Position numbers and translations under genes: made by a program. The notes under the pieces are model-generated. The model did not search any database. It had not been told where the DNA came from and saw only the letters and a list, made by a program, of their open reading frames with translations. Shown piece after piece: positions 7,266 through 12,833 of a stretch of DNA of 41,797 nucleotides (the stretch's first letter is position 1; each line of letters opens with the position of its first letter). Source of the stretch: a virus; the IMG/VR virus record IMGVR_UViG_3300024966_000002, positions 1-41,797 of that record. The stretch is one strand, 5' to 3'.

Positions 7266-7445
7266 TCAATCCACACTCACATAACGAGCCAGCTTGCCGC
7301 GAACCTCGAAAGTATTTCCTCCGCTATCCTTAATGCTGGCTACGCAATCAGTCGAATATGGCTCATCCTTAGCGCTCATCCATCCGCATATAAGCAGAAT
7401 TGCAGAAGCAAATATGACGGTGGCCACTATGTCTCCGAGTTTCAT
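7266..7445 (-). CDS. Small single-pass membrane protein
   Basis: A 59-residue protein: MKLGDIVATV is followed by a hydrophobic stretch (IFASAILLICGWM, residues 11-23) and a polar C-terminal domain of about 35 residues containing one Cys and several charged residues. One membrane segment with an external or periplasmic tail is likely. It overlaps the next gene upstream by four bases (ATGA). Function unknown; small inner-membrane proteins in early operons sometimes affect host physiology or superinfection, but nothing here shows that. Confidence 0.65.
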   Translation of the reverse strand: MKLGDIVATVIFASAILLICGWMSAKDEPYSTDCVASIKDSGGNTFEVRGKLARYVSVD

Positions 7446-7690
7446 GATTTACGAGCCTCTAGCATTGCGTCTGCTATTAAGTAAGCGACACTAGCTATGC
7501 CATGAGCAGAACCTGGACAAACGTGCTGATAACTTCCATCTAGAAATTCTTGTTGGATTAGAGCGTCCAAGGACTTAGCTGCAAAGTAATCGCGTAGTGT
7601 CATGCCATCAATCACATCGGAATAGACTTCACCATCCCTGTCTGTCTTTACCTGCGATATTGGAAATGCAGGGCCACTTGTATCAGTCAT
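7442..7690 (-). CDS. Conserved small phage protein (GMTLRDYFAAK type)
   Basis: An 82-residue protein with the motif GMTLRDYFAAKSL and an AYLIADAMLEAR end, a pattern very common in phage early regions of proteobacteria, where it is annotated only as hypothetical. I chose the ATG at 7690 (MTDTSGPAFP), which has GGAG six bases upstream, over one four codons earlier. It is coupled to the downstream membrane-protein gene. Confidence 0.75.
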   Translation of the reverse strand: MTDTSGPAFPISQVKTDRDGEVYSDVIDGMTLRDYFAAKSLDALIQQEFLDGSYQHVCPGSAHGIASVAYLIADAMLEARKS

Positions 7691-7749
7691 CTCTTTCTCC
7701 ATAACTTAAATAGAGCTAGTGTTAAAAGTAAAAGGCGTAAGGTCTTCAT
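7687..7749 (-). CDS. Possible 20-residue hydrophobic peptide
   Basis: A short frame MKTLRLLLLTLALFKLWRKR ends in a TGA that overlaps the start of the next gene (ATGA at 7687-7690). The leucine run flanked by basic residues is typical of a membrane micropeptide. No good ribosome binding site is visible, so this is tentative. Confidence 0.35.
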   Translation of the reverse strand: MKTLRLLLLTLALFKLWRKR

Positions 7750-7777
7750 GTTGATTAGGTCTGTGAAAGTAAGCTAT

Positions 7778-7792
7778 GCGCTACCGTATTCA
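7778..7792 (+). repeat. Left arm of a 15-bp inverted repeat flanking the nonapeptide-repeat gene
   Basis: GCGCTACCGTATTCA here is repeated exactly, in reverse orientation, at 8773-8787. AGGTCT lies further outside and CAGTTAA further inside on both sides, so the similarity extends beyond the 15 bases with gaps. GGTCTGTG...ATGCGCTACCG also recurs at 4648-4677. Confidence 0.7.
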
Positions 7793-7799
7793 CGGTCAG

Positions 7800-8747
7800 T
7801 TAAACTGCTACTAACTTGTTTTTTTCATTGAGCTTGTAAACAACATCAGCCTTGATGCCTTTTTCACCAACGTAACCCACTACTAAGCGGTATCTTTCTT
7901 TTTCTGAATCCCAATAAGAAAGCGCGATACACCCATATTCTCCGGCGCTTGCCGTGCTATTTAAGCCAACGCCTACAGCGATAGATTTTTTACCTGATGC
8001 TGCTAGTTGGCTGTAGTCACCTGATGCTGCTAGTCGGCTGTAGTGACCTGATGCTGCTAGTCGGCTGGAGTAACCTGATGCTGCTAGTCGGCTGTAGTGA
8101 CCTGATGCTGCTAGTCGGCTGTAGTGACCTGATGCTGCTAGTTGGCTGTAGTCACCTGATGCTGCTAGTCGGCTGTAGTGACCTGATGCTGCTAGTCGGC
8201 TGGAGTAACCTGATGCTGCTAGTTGGCTGGAGTAACCTGATGCTGCTAGTTGGCTGTAGTCACCTGATGCTGCTAGTTGGCTGTAGTCACCTGATGCTGC
8301 TAGTCGGCTGTAGTGACCTGATGCTGCTAGTTGGCTGGAGTAACCTGATGCTGCTAGTCGGCTGTAGTCACCTGATGCTGACTGAATTTTATCGCCGTTC
8401 GCAATATCTTTTAAAGCCAGCTTTATCCAGTTATCGGAAATCATGGTCATTGCGCCGCCCATGTTGCCGCTGTAGACAATCTTGCAGGTTTCAAACTTCA
8501 CCTTTTTGTCATCAATAATCACGCACTTTTCGCGGTCAACTTCGACGACTTGCCAGACAGCATCAACATCATTACTTAGCAAACCATAGTCGCCATTTCC
8601 ATCTAGTAAAGCGTGCAATCCATTCCCGCAACTTGCTTTAGCATCCCAATCAGTAGCGGTAACAGTTGCCCCAACCTCAAGGGGCCACTTAAAGCCGCCA
8701 TAAGTGCTTCCGTCTTTTGCACATGTTCTGATTGCTAATGCCTTCAT
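7800..8747 (-). CDS. Nonapeptide-repeat phage protein (DUF7666-like)
   Basis: A 315-residue protein. Residues 1-125 form a domain with MKALAIRTCAKDGSTYGGF and a GNGLHALLDGNGDYGLL block, resembling uncharacterised phage proteins I associate with DUF7666. Residues about 124-249 are 14 consecutive copies of ASG(D/H/Y)(Y/S)S(R/Q)LA. A degenerate copy (ASGKKSIAV) leads into a C-terminal cap (ASAGEYGCIALSYWD, then VGEKGIKADVVY). The repeat probably forms a regular beta-solenoid. AGGAG lies eight bases before the ATG. Function unknown. It is bracketed by a 15-bp inverted repeat. Repeat number is probably unstable because the DNA repeat is nearly perfect. Confidence 0.75.
   Translation of the reverse strand: MKALAIRTCAKDGSTYGGFKWPLEVGATVTATDWDAKASCGNGLHALLDGNGDYGLLSNDVDAVWQVVEVDREKCVIIDDKKVKFETCKIVYSGNMGGAMTMISDNWIKLALKDIANGDKIQSASGDYSRLAASGYSSQLAASGHYSRLAASGDYSQLAASGDYSQLAASGYSSQLAASGYSSRLAASGHYSRLAASGDYSQLAASGHYSRLAASGHYSRLAASGYSSRLAASGHYSRLAASGDYSQLAASGKKSIAVGVGLNSTASAGEYGCIALSYWDSEKERYRLVVGYVGEKGIKADVVYKLNEKNKLVAV
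8001..8378 (-). repeat. 14 tandem 27-bp repeats
   Basis: Fourteen in-frame 27-base units encode ASGxxSxLA. Differences fall almost only in the codons for residues 4 (GAC, CAC or TAC), 5 (TAC or TCC) and 7 (CGA or CAA). The units keep period and sequence without spacers, so this is a coding tandem repeat and not a CRISPR array. A fifteenth, diverged unit follows at 7974-8000. Confidence 0.95.
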
Positions 8748-8772
8748 TTATATTCTCCTAATTAACTGCACT

Positions 8773-8787
8773 TGAATACGGTAGCGC
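8773..8787 (-). repeat. Right arm of the 15-bp inverted repeat
   Basis: Exact reverse complement of 7778-7792, placed in the leader of the nonapeptide-repeat gene about 25 bases before its start codon. In an mRNA covering both arms the two could pair and close a loop around the whole gene. Alternatively they are recombination scars. Confidence 0.7.
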
Positions 8788-8815
8788 CTCGCATGAGACC
8801 TACAATCTAATCTTC

Positions 8816-8968
8816 CTAAAATGCCCTTATTGCTGCATCTACAAACCACCATAAGCACCCAACTACTCCTAACACTAAGAACACCAACCCCAAGAATGTC
8901 AGCTTGTAGCTATCACCTAGCTTTTCAGATACAGCGTAGTAATCTCGTACTATTGGGGATGAGTTCAT
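8816..8968 (-). CDS. Small single-pass membrane protein
   Basis: A 50-residue protein: a 22-residue polar N-terminus (MNSSPIVRDYYAVSEKLGDS) followed by one long hydrophobic helix (LTFLGLVFLVLGVVGCLWWF) and a short end. Its start overlaps the stop of the pentapeptide-repeat gene (ATGA at 8965-8968), showing translational coupling. Function unknown. Confidence 0.65.
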   Translation of the reverse strand: MNSSPIVRDYYAVSEKLGDSYKLTFLGLVFLVLGVVGCLWWFVDAAIRAF

Positions 8969-9537
8969 GCTGCTATCACTTCTGGTTCAGGATTAGCCTT
9001 ACGAAACGCCAGCGATTCTTTGCGGTGCGCTTTACATGCAGCTAGTAGCCACGACTTGTTTTGTGTCCAGAAAGCCGAGGCGCGTGATTCCATGCGCGAT
9101 ATTTCATTGTCATCAAACGCCTTCCACTTATCATGCTCATGGCGCTGGCATCCGATAGTCAGGAATGATTCAGTGATCGTAATATCCCAAGTCGTGCCAT
9201 TCATGAAGATAGGGCAGATGGCGAGTTTTTCACCCCGCAAGTAAGCACCCTGCAAGTCAGCACCCTGCAAGTAAGCACCCTGCAAGTCAGCACCCTGCAA
9301 GTAAGCACCCCGCAAGTCAGCACCCCGCAAGTAAGCACCCTGCAAGTCAGCACCCTGCAAGTAAGCACCCTGCAAGTAAGCACCCTGCAAGTAAGCACCC
9401 TGCAAGTAAGCACCCTGCAAGTCAGCACCCCGCAAGTAAGCACCCTGCGCCGCTGCTTTAACCAGTGCCGCCCTAATATCTGTAACTTCAAACTCACAAA
9501 GTGTTGTTCCTGTGAATCTATGTTTTATCGAAATCAT
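8965..9537 (-). CDS. Pentapeptide-repeat protein
   Basis: A 190-residue protein. After a 30-residue leader come about 15 pentapeptides of the A(Y/D)L(Q/R)G type (residues about 31-105), which fold into a right-handed quadrilateral beta-helix. The C-terminal 85 residues (LAICPIFMNGTTWDI, TIGCQRHEHDKW) form the cap domain seen in phage pentapeptide proteins. Some family members mimic DNA and inhibit gyrase (MfpA, Qnr), but nothing here establishes that activity. The gene overlaps both neighbours by four bases in ATGA junctions. Confidence 0.85.
   Translation of the reverse strand: MISIKHRFTGTTLCEFEVTDIRAALVKAAAQGAYLRGADLQGAYLQGAYLQGAYLQGAYLQGADLQGAYLRGADLRGAYLQGADLQGAYLQGADLQGAYLRGEKLAICPIFMNGTTWDITITESFLTIGCQRHEHDKWKAFDDNEISRMESRASAFWTQNKSWLLAACKAHRKESLAFRKANPEPEVIAA
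9223..9447 (-). repeat. Tandem 15-bp repeats encoding pentapeptides
   Basis: About fifteen 15-base units, alternating mainly CTGCAAGTAAGCACC and CTGCAAGTCAGCACC on the plus strand. Units are nearly identical at the DNA level, which indicates recent expansion or ongoing homogenisation and probable copy-number instability. Confidence 0.9.
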
Positions 9538-9827
9538 GCCTGAATCCTTTTCAAAGCACCCTGTTCAACCTCATATCCCAATGACTTAGCTAGTACCATG
9601 ACGCTCTCAACATTATTAAGCGCCGCTGCTCTACTTATTGAGCGTATCAATGTAGCTACAGCATCAAAGTTAGCCCAATCGGTAATGACTTCTGCCAGTA
9701 CATTCAAGTCATCCAAGCTGTCATCTGCATCACTGGCACGTTGTTCTTCATATGCATCAGTGGTGAAGTAGAGCGTTGGGCTGTCGCCCGTTCCATATGC
9801 GTCTGTAACTTTAAGTGGCTGGTTCAT
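9534..9827 (-). CDS. Early protein of unknown function
   Basis: A 97-residue acidic protein with helices rich in Ala/Val (LNVLAEVITDWANFDAVATL). No family recognised. Its stop overlaps the start of the pentapeptide-repeat gene, so the two are co-translated. Confidence 0.6.
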   Translation of the reverse strand: MNQPLKVTDAYGTGDSPTLYFTTDAYEEQRASDADDSLDDLNVLAEVITDWANFDAVATLIRSISRAAALNNVESVMVLAKSLGYEVEQGALKRIQA

Positions 9828-9830
9828 TGG

Positions 9831-10007
9831 TTAGTCCTGTTTGCAATATTTTTCGTATGCGCTGTGTGGGTAATCAGTAAGCTGAGTTACCGCATCTGAA
9901 CCTCCAAGCGCGTTTACTATTTCCCATAAAGCAGTTTCGTAGTCGCTGTTGTCATTGGAGTAGAGTGCTGACACTGCCGCCTTCAATGCTTCTTTTGTAT
10001 TAGCCAT
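9831..10007 (-). CDS. Small early protein of unknown function
   Basis: A 58-residue protein (MANTKEALKAAVSALYSN) with a helix-rich, mildly acidic composition. ATG 10007 is preferred because AGGAG is about eight bases upstream; an ATG two codons earlier is too close to it. No recognised domain. It is separated from the next gene by three bases. Confidence 0.6.
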   Translation of the reverse strand: MANTKEALKAAVSALYSNDNSDYETALWEIVNALGGSDAVTQLTDYPHSAYEKYCKQD

Positions 10008-10033
10008 CTTCATTCTCCTTATCTGCTTTACGT

Positions 10034-10264
10034 TTAACTCAGTGAGCCTAAAGCTGCCAACAATTCATCAGAAGTCAAATCGTCATTAGCATCCTCGATG
10101 CCTAAAAACTTCTTTTCATCAGCCACTTCTTTTTCTAGCTGAAGCACCCAAGCTGTACGCAATTCGATTTCATCTGAGCGCTTTGCAACTTCTAAGCGGC
10201 TACGCTCAAGAGATAAAGCCAGCATTAATGCGTCTAGGTGTGTCAATGCGTCTAGGTATGCCAT
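10034..10264 (-). CDS. Small coiled-coil early protein
   Basis: A 76-residue protein built almost entirely of charged heptad-like helix (LSLERSRLEVAKRSDEIELR), ending in an acidic LTSDELLAALGSLS. GAGG lies upstream of ATG 10264. The short N-terminal near-repeat YLDALTHLDAL is visible in DNA as a 12-base duplication. Function unknown. Confidence 0.55.
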   Translation of the reverse strand: MAYLDALTHLDALMLALSLERSRLEVAKRSDEIELRTAWVLQLEKEVADEKKFLGIEDANDDLTSDELLAALGSLS

Positions 10265-10308
10265 CACATATTCCTCAGTTAATTTACTCAGGGTAGAGAT
10301 TCATCATC

Positions 10309-10797
10309 CTAATAAGCTGAAAACTCTCCATGCAGTTCTAATGCCTTATTTCTTGCTGCATTAGCTGCATCTTTAATGTCACTAAACACTCCAAGGTGGT
10401 AATTAACCTTGTTTGCAACAATCTTCGCCTGCCACTTTCCTGCACACTTATTCCAAGTCACACCTTTAAACCCTGAGGTGTTTCTTGCGTTCATTCCTGC
10501 ATTCATGGCATTTTGAGAATCTGTTGCCAGCCTTAAATTCGAAATCCTGTTGTCCGATGGATTTCTATTTATATGGTCAACAAATAAAGTTGGAATTACT
10601 CCATGTACATATAGCCAAGCTAAAACATTCGCCTGGTATGTCACGCCACTAATCCTGATCCTTATATATCCACGGCTATTTAAAGACCCGGCAACTGTTC
10701 CCGCCTTTCTATTTGTTGACGAAGCAATCTTCCAAGTAAAGATTCCAGTGTCTGGGTTGTAGTCCAAATACTCTTTTAGCTTTTCCTGTGTCAGCAT
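10309..10797 (-). CDS. HNH endonuclease with AP2 DNA-binding domain
   Basis: This 162-residue protein resembles free-standing phage homing endonucleases. Residues 1-60 carry the YNPDTGIFTWK module common at their N-termini. The HNH core is VDHINRNPSDNRISNLR (about 73-90), with the following QNAMN. The C-terminal 55 residues match an AP2 domain (SGFKGVTWNKCAGKWQAKI, HLGVFSDIKDAANAARNKA). Such enzymes nick or cut DNA and help their genes spread between phages. It is the first gene downstream of PL, an unusual place for a likely selfish gene. Confidence 0.9.
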   Translation of the reverse strand: MLTQEKLKEYLDYNPDTGIFTWKIASSTNRKAGTVAGSLNSRGYIRIRISGVTYQANVLAWLYVHGVIPTLFVDHINRNPSDNRISNLRLATDSQNAMNAGMNARNTSGFKGVTWNKCAGKWQAKIVANKVNYHLGVFSDIKDAANAARNKALELHGEFSAY

Positions 10798-10862
10798 AAT
10801 TTTCCTCGCAGTACCTATTTCGCCCTGTAGAAGTAACTTGTTTCGTTACTGCATGGATAGAG

Positions 10863-10890
10863 ATTCTACACCTGTAGATATTAATGTCAA
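10863..10890 (-). promoter_or_regulatory. PL: early leftward promoter
   Basis: On the minus strand a perfect TTGACA (10885-10890) is followed after 16 bases by TAGAAT (10863-10868). The start would fall near 10855, giving a leader of roughly 60 bases before the HNH gene. Operators overlap both boxes, so repressor binding would block RNA polymerase. The leader contains AGTAAC...GTTACT (10832-10850), a hairpin with a 7-base loop. Confidence 0.85.
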
Positions 10891-10922
10891 CACTTGTAGC
10901 AAAATAAATCTATGATTGTAGA
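10865..10922. promoter_or_regulatory. Left operator cluster (three 14-bp sites)
   Basis: TCTACACCTGTAGA (10865-10878), TCAACACTTGTAGC (10887-10900) and TCTATGATTGTAGA (10909-10922) are spaced exactly 22 bases apart, about two helical turns. They share the palindromic consensus TCTACAnnTGTAGA, related to sites beside the repressor gene. The arrangement matches lambda OL1-OL3 and overlaps PL. Confidence 0.85.
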
Positions 10923-10933
10923 AAATTTAGACG

Positions 10934-10958
10934 AAAAAAAGCCAGCTCATTGGCTGGC
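10934..10958 (-). terminator. Intrinsic terminator of the repressor/lipoprotein transcript
   Basis: Read leftward: GCCAGC, a six-base loop, GCTGGC, then seven T. It lies after the lipoprotein gene and just before PL, insulating the lytic operon from the lysogenic transcript. Confidence 0.85.
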
Positions 10959-11014
10959 GATGGCTATTTATCTAGCTAATGAATAACTTTTATGGTTGTG
11001 CAAACATTGTGAAT

Positions 11015-11398
11015 TTATCTATTTCGTATCTCTAGTATTTGATCTGGCTCCCTAGGCCAATCGTGCGGTGCGCCGTACTGGACTAACTTATCGTTAAAGA
11101 AATAGAACCAGGTTATCTTGGTTTCAACGCCAGTTATTGTATTTCTTTGATAGCCAGCATCATTAGTTGCAAAAGGCGTGTATCTAGAAACCTTTTGCTC
11201 ATATACTTCGACTTGTCCTTTGGGGTACATTCTAGCGCCTCTAGGCTCTGCATCTGGGAATAGCTTGATAAACTCCTGCTTATCTGCTCCTAGCTTCATT
11301 GAGACAAGATTTTTGTTATACGTCGATTTGTCTATAGCCCCCTGTGACGCGCATCCAGTCAACGCCACAATTAGAATCAGTGCTCTAATCTTATTCAT
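11015..11398 (-). CDS. Small outer-membrane lipoprotein, probable lysogenic-conversion gene
   Basis: A 127-residue protein with a signal peptide and lipobox (MNKIRALILIVALTGC, lipidated Cys16). The mature part contains KLGADKQEFIKLFPDAEPRG, recalling the small SmpA/BamE-type fold of envelope lipoproteins. It follows the repressor gene by seven bases on the same strand and precedes a terminator, so it should be made in the lysogen. Known phage lipoproteins expressed from prophages can block superinfection at the outer membrane; that role is an inference here. Confidence 0.75.
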   Translation of the reverse strand: MNKIRALILIVALTGCASQGAIDKSTYNKNLVSMKLGADKQEFIKLFPDAEPRGARMYPKGQVEVYEQKVSRYTPFATNDAGYQRNTITGVETKITWFYFFNDKLVQYGAPHDWPREPDQILEIRNR

Positions 11399-11405
11399 AT
11401 ATCCC

Positions 11406-12053
11406 CTATGTCTTATGTTTACTTGGCGGAACTACAGCGGTGATTCCCAATATGTCGTATATGTCGTCTTGCATCACAGTCAGACGTTCGTTTCCATTTA
11501 CCGACATGACTACATAACAATCCGACTTTATTGATATCAGCTCTTTTACCATCTTGCGTTCATCCTTGAATTTAATCAGGACATACTCACCCATTACCGG
11601 CTGATGCTTTTCCTCAATAATAATAAACCATCCATCGCGGATCGCTGGAAACATGCTATCTCCGCGCACCTGGATAGCAATAGAGCTATGCTCAGTTTCG
11701 AACTCAACAAAGCCGTCTCCACCGTCTAAGTCAATGTAATACCCCTGATCGCCCATTCTTGCCGCCCCTACAACTCTCGGATAATGTTTATTTGGCTTAT
11801 CTGTTACAAATTGCTTATTAGTATTTTTTGTTGTTTCTAAAAACTCTTCAGGCGGTATTTCTAATTCATCTAGAGTTAATCCAAGCCCTGTAGCAATTTT
11901 CGCAAAGTACATAGAGCGTTTGCTGTCTCTGTTCTCTAAGGCGCTAATAGTCCCGACATCAACGCCGCAAGCCTCTGATAGCCGCTCTAGAGTCCATCCT
12001 AAACGAATGTCCCTATGAAATCTAATGTTTTTGCCTATCGCCATATTACACAT
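11406..12053 (-). CDS. cI: cI-type repressor with LexA-like self-cleavage domain
   Basis: A 215-residue repressor. Residues 5-65 are an HTH_3/Cro-CI domain (LGWTLERLSEACGVDVGTIS, SALENRD). Residues 95-210 are an S24/LexA-type peptidase with Ser133 (VRGDSMFPAIRDG) and Lys170 (KMVKEL), so RecA-stimulated self-cleavage and SOS induction are expected. The cleavage site probably lies in GAARMG, though the usual Ala-Gly pair is not exact. I place the start at ATG 12053; ATG 12044 is possible, and neither has a strong ribosome binding site. It faces the Cro-like gene across three operators. Confidence 0.9.
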   Translation of the reverse strand: MCNMAIGKNIRFHRDIRLGWTLERLSEACGVDVGTISALENRDSKRSMYFAKIATGLGLTLDELEIPPEEFLETTKNTNKQFVTDKPNKHYPRVVGAARMGDQGYYIDLDGGDGFVEFETEHSSIAIQVRGDSMFPAIRDGWFIIIEEKHQPVMGEYVLIKFKDERKMVKELISIKSDCYVVMSVNGNERLTVMQDDIYDILGITAVVPPSKHKT

Positions 12054-12055
12054 TT

Positions 12056-12116
12056 TATCCAAGTGTAGAAAATATCTTTAGTGCAAGTGTTGATTTATTT
12101 TATCTACAAGCGTAGA
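12056..12116. promoter_or_regulatory. Right operator cluster (three sites)
   Basis: The best site is TCTACAAGCGTAGA (12103-12116). Weaker related sites are AGTGCAAGTGTTGA (12080-12093, reverse orientation) and TATCCAAGTGTAGA (12056-12069). Spacing is 23-24 bases. They lie between the repressor and Cro-like starts and overlap PR, mirroring lambda OR. Confidence 0.75.
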
Positions 12117-12118
12117 AT
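12090..12118 (+). promoter_or_regulatory. PR: early rightward promoter
   Basis: TTGATT (12090-12095), a 17-base spacer, then TAGAAT (12113-12118), the same -10 sequence as PL. The strongest operator covers the end of the spacer and the -10 box. Transcription should begin near 12125, almost at the ATG of the Cro-like gene (12128). Confidence 0.8.
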
Positions 12119-12127
12119 TCTGTAATT

Positions 12128-12322
12128 ATGAATATCTACAAACAAGTTATTTCACATTTCGGCGGCATCAAAGCTACGGCAGATGCTTTGCAAAACTCTT
12201 ACAAAACTGTTTGGGCTTGGGATAAAGGAACTCGCAAACCAAGGCCAGAAACATGCAGCCTAATCGAAGAAAAGTCGAATGGCGCATTTACCTGCAAACA
12301 GTTATGTGACGGAAAACAGTAA
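12128..12322 (+). CDS. Cro-like helix-turn-helix regulator
   Basis: A 64-residue protein with a single HTH: FGGIKATADALQNSYKTVWAWDKG, the Cro/YdaS type. It is divergent from the repressor across the right operators, where Cro proteins act to shut off repressor synthesis. There is no Shine-Dalgarno and the predicted start of transcription is within about three bases of the ATG, so the mRNA is probably leaderless. A strong terminator follows the stop codon. Confidence 0.8.
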   Translation: MNIYKQVISHFGGIKATADALQNSYKTVWAWDKGTRKPRPETCSLIEEKSNGAFTCKQLCDGKQ

Positions 12323-12329
12323 CCCCCTT

Positions 12330-12366
12330 ATCGGGATGGTTCCCATAGTGCCATCCCGATTTTTTT
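12330..12366 (+). terminator. Strong intrinsic terminator after the Cro-like gene (tR1-like)
   Basis: ATCGGGATGG (12330-12339), an 11-base loop, CCATCCCGAT (12351-12360), then six T: a perfect 10-bp stem. It separates the regulator from the replication genes, so these need readthrough, antitermination or their own promoter. Confidence 0.9.
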
Positions 12367-12457
12367 ATTTAGCACAGAACGAACTATATTTTTTTCGCCT
12401 AAATTTGTCTTTACAAACGATTACAAAAAGCAAATTAGATTTTGGAAGGGTATGTAA

Positions 12458-12823
12458 ATGGATGAAATAAACTCAATAAATTCAATGCTTATAGAGTGTG
12501 TAAAGGCAGCAGGCGGCTCTAAAACAGTGGGGCCGCTACTATGGCCTGAAAAGCCTATAGCCGATGCGCAAAAGCTCTTGCTTGCATGCCTAAATGAAGA
12601 TCGTCCTGAGAAGTTATCGCCAGATCAAGCCTTCTTAATTGAGAAGCTAGCCAAAGATTCCGGCAGCAATGTAGCTATCGAATATCGCTGCAATGCTATG
12701 AGCTATTCAATCCCAACCCCAATTCATCCAGAAGATGAAAAAGCAATCCTGATGCGCCAGTTCATTGAAGCGCAAAAGGGATTATCCAGCCTCGCTACAA
12801 AACTTCAATCACTAGGAATTTAA
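12458..12823 (+). CDS. CII-like phage regulator (CP76-type)
   Basis: A 121-residue protein whose centre reads VGPLLWPEKPIADAQKLLLA and LNEDRPEKLSPDQAFLIEKL. This resembles the Phage_CP76 family of CII-like regulators, where a short helix-turn-helix is followed by a conserved EKLsPdq helix. It is placed just after the Cro-like gene and its terminator, where cII lies in lambdoid maps. DNA binding and a role in the lysogeny decision are inferred from family and location; no target repeat was identified. Confidence 0.65.
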   Translation: MDEINSINSMLIECVKAAGGSKTVGPLLWPEKPIADAQKLLLACLNEDRPEKLSPDQAFLIEKLAKDSGSNVAIEYRCNAMSYSIPTPIHPEDEKAILMRQFIEAQKGLSSLATKLQSLGI

Positions 12824-12833
12824 GGAGATAACC

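Noticed and set aside
8001-8378. CRISPR-like array of 27-bp repeats
   Set aside because: Units are directly adjacent without unique spacers, stay in frame and encode a regular peptide.
7997-8518. 173-residue open frame antisense to the nonapeptide-repeat gene (repeated LMLLVGCS)
   Set aside because: It is a mirror of the 27-bp coding repeats; the minus-strand frame has a ribosome binding site and recognisable end domains.
9201-9497. 98-residue frame of repeated VLTCR units in the pentapeptide-repeat gene
   Set aside because: Alternative-frame shadow of the 15-bp repeats; the pentapeptide frame is the meaningful one.
12279-12470. 63-residue frame after the Cro-like gene
   Set aside because: It runs through the strong terminator hairpin and overlaps the next real start.
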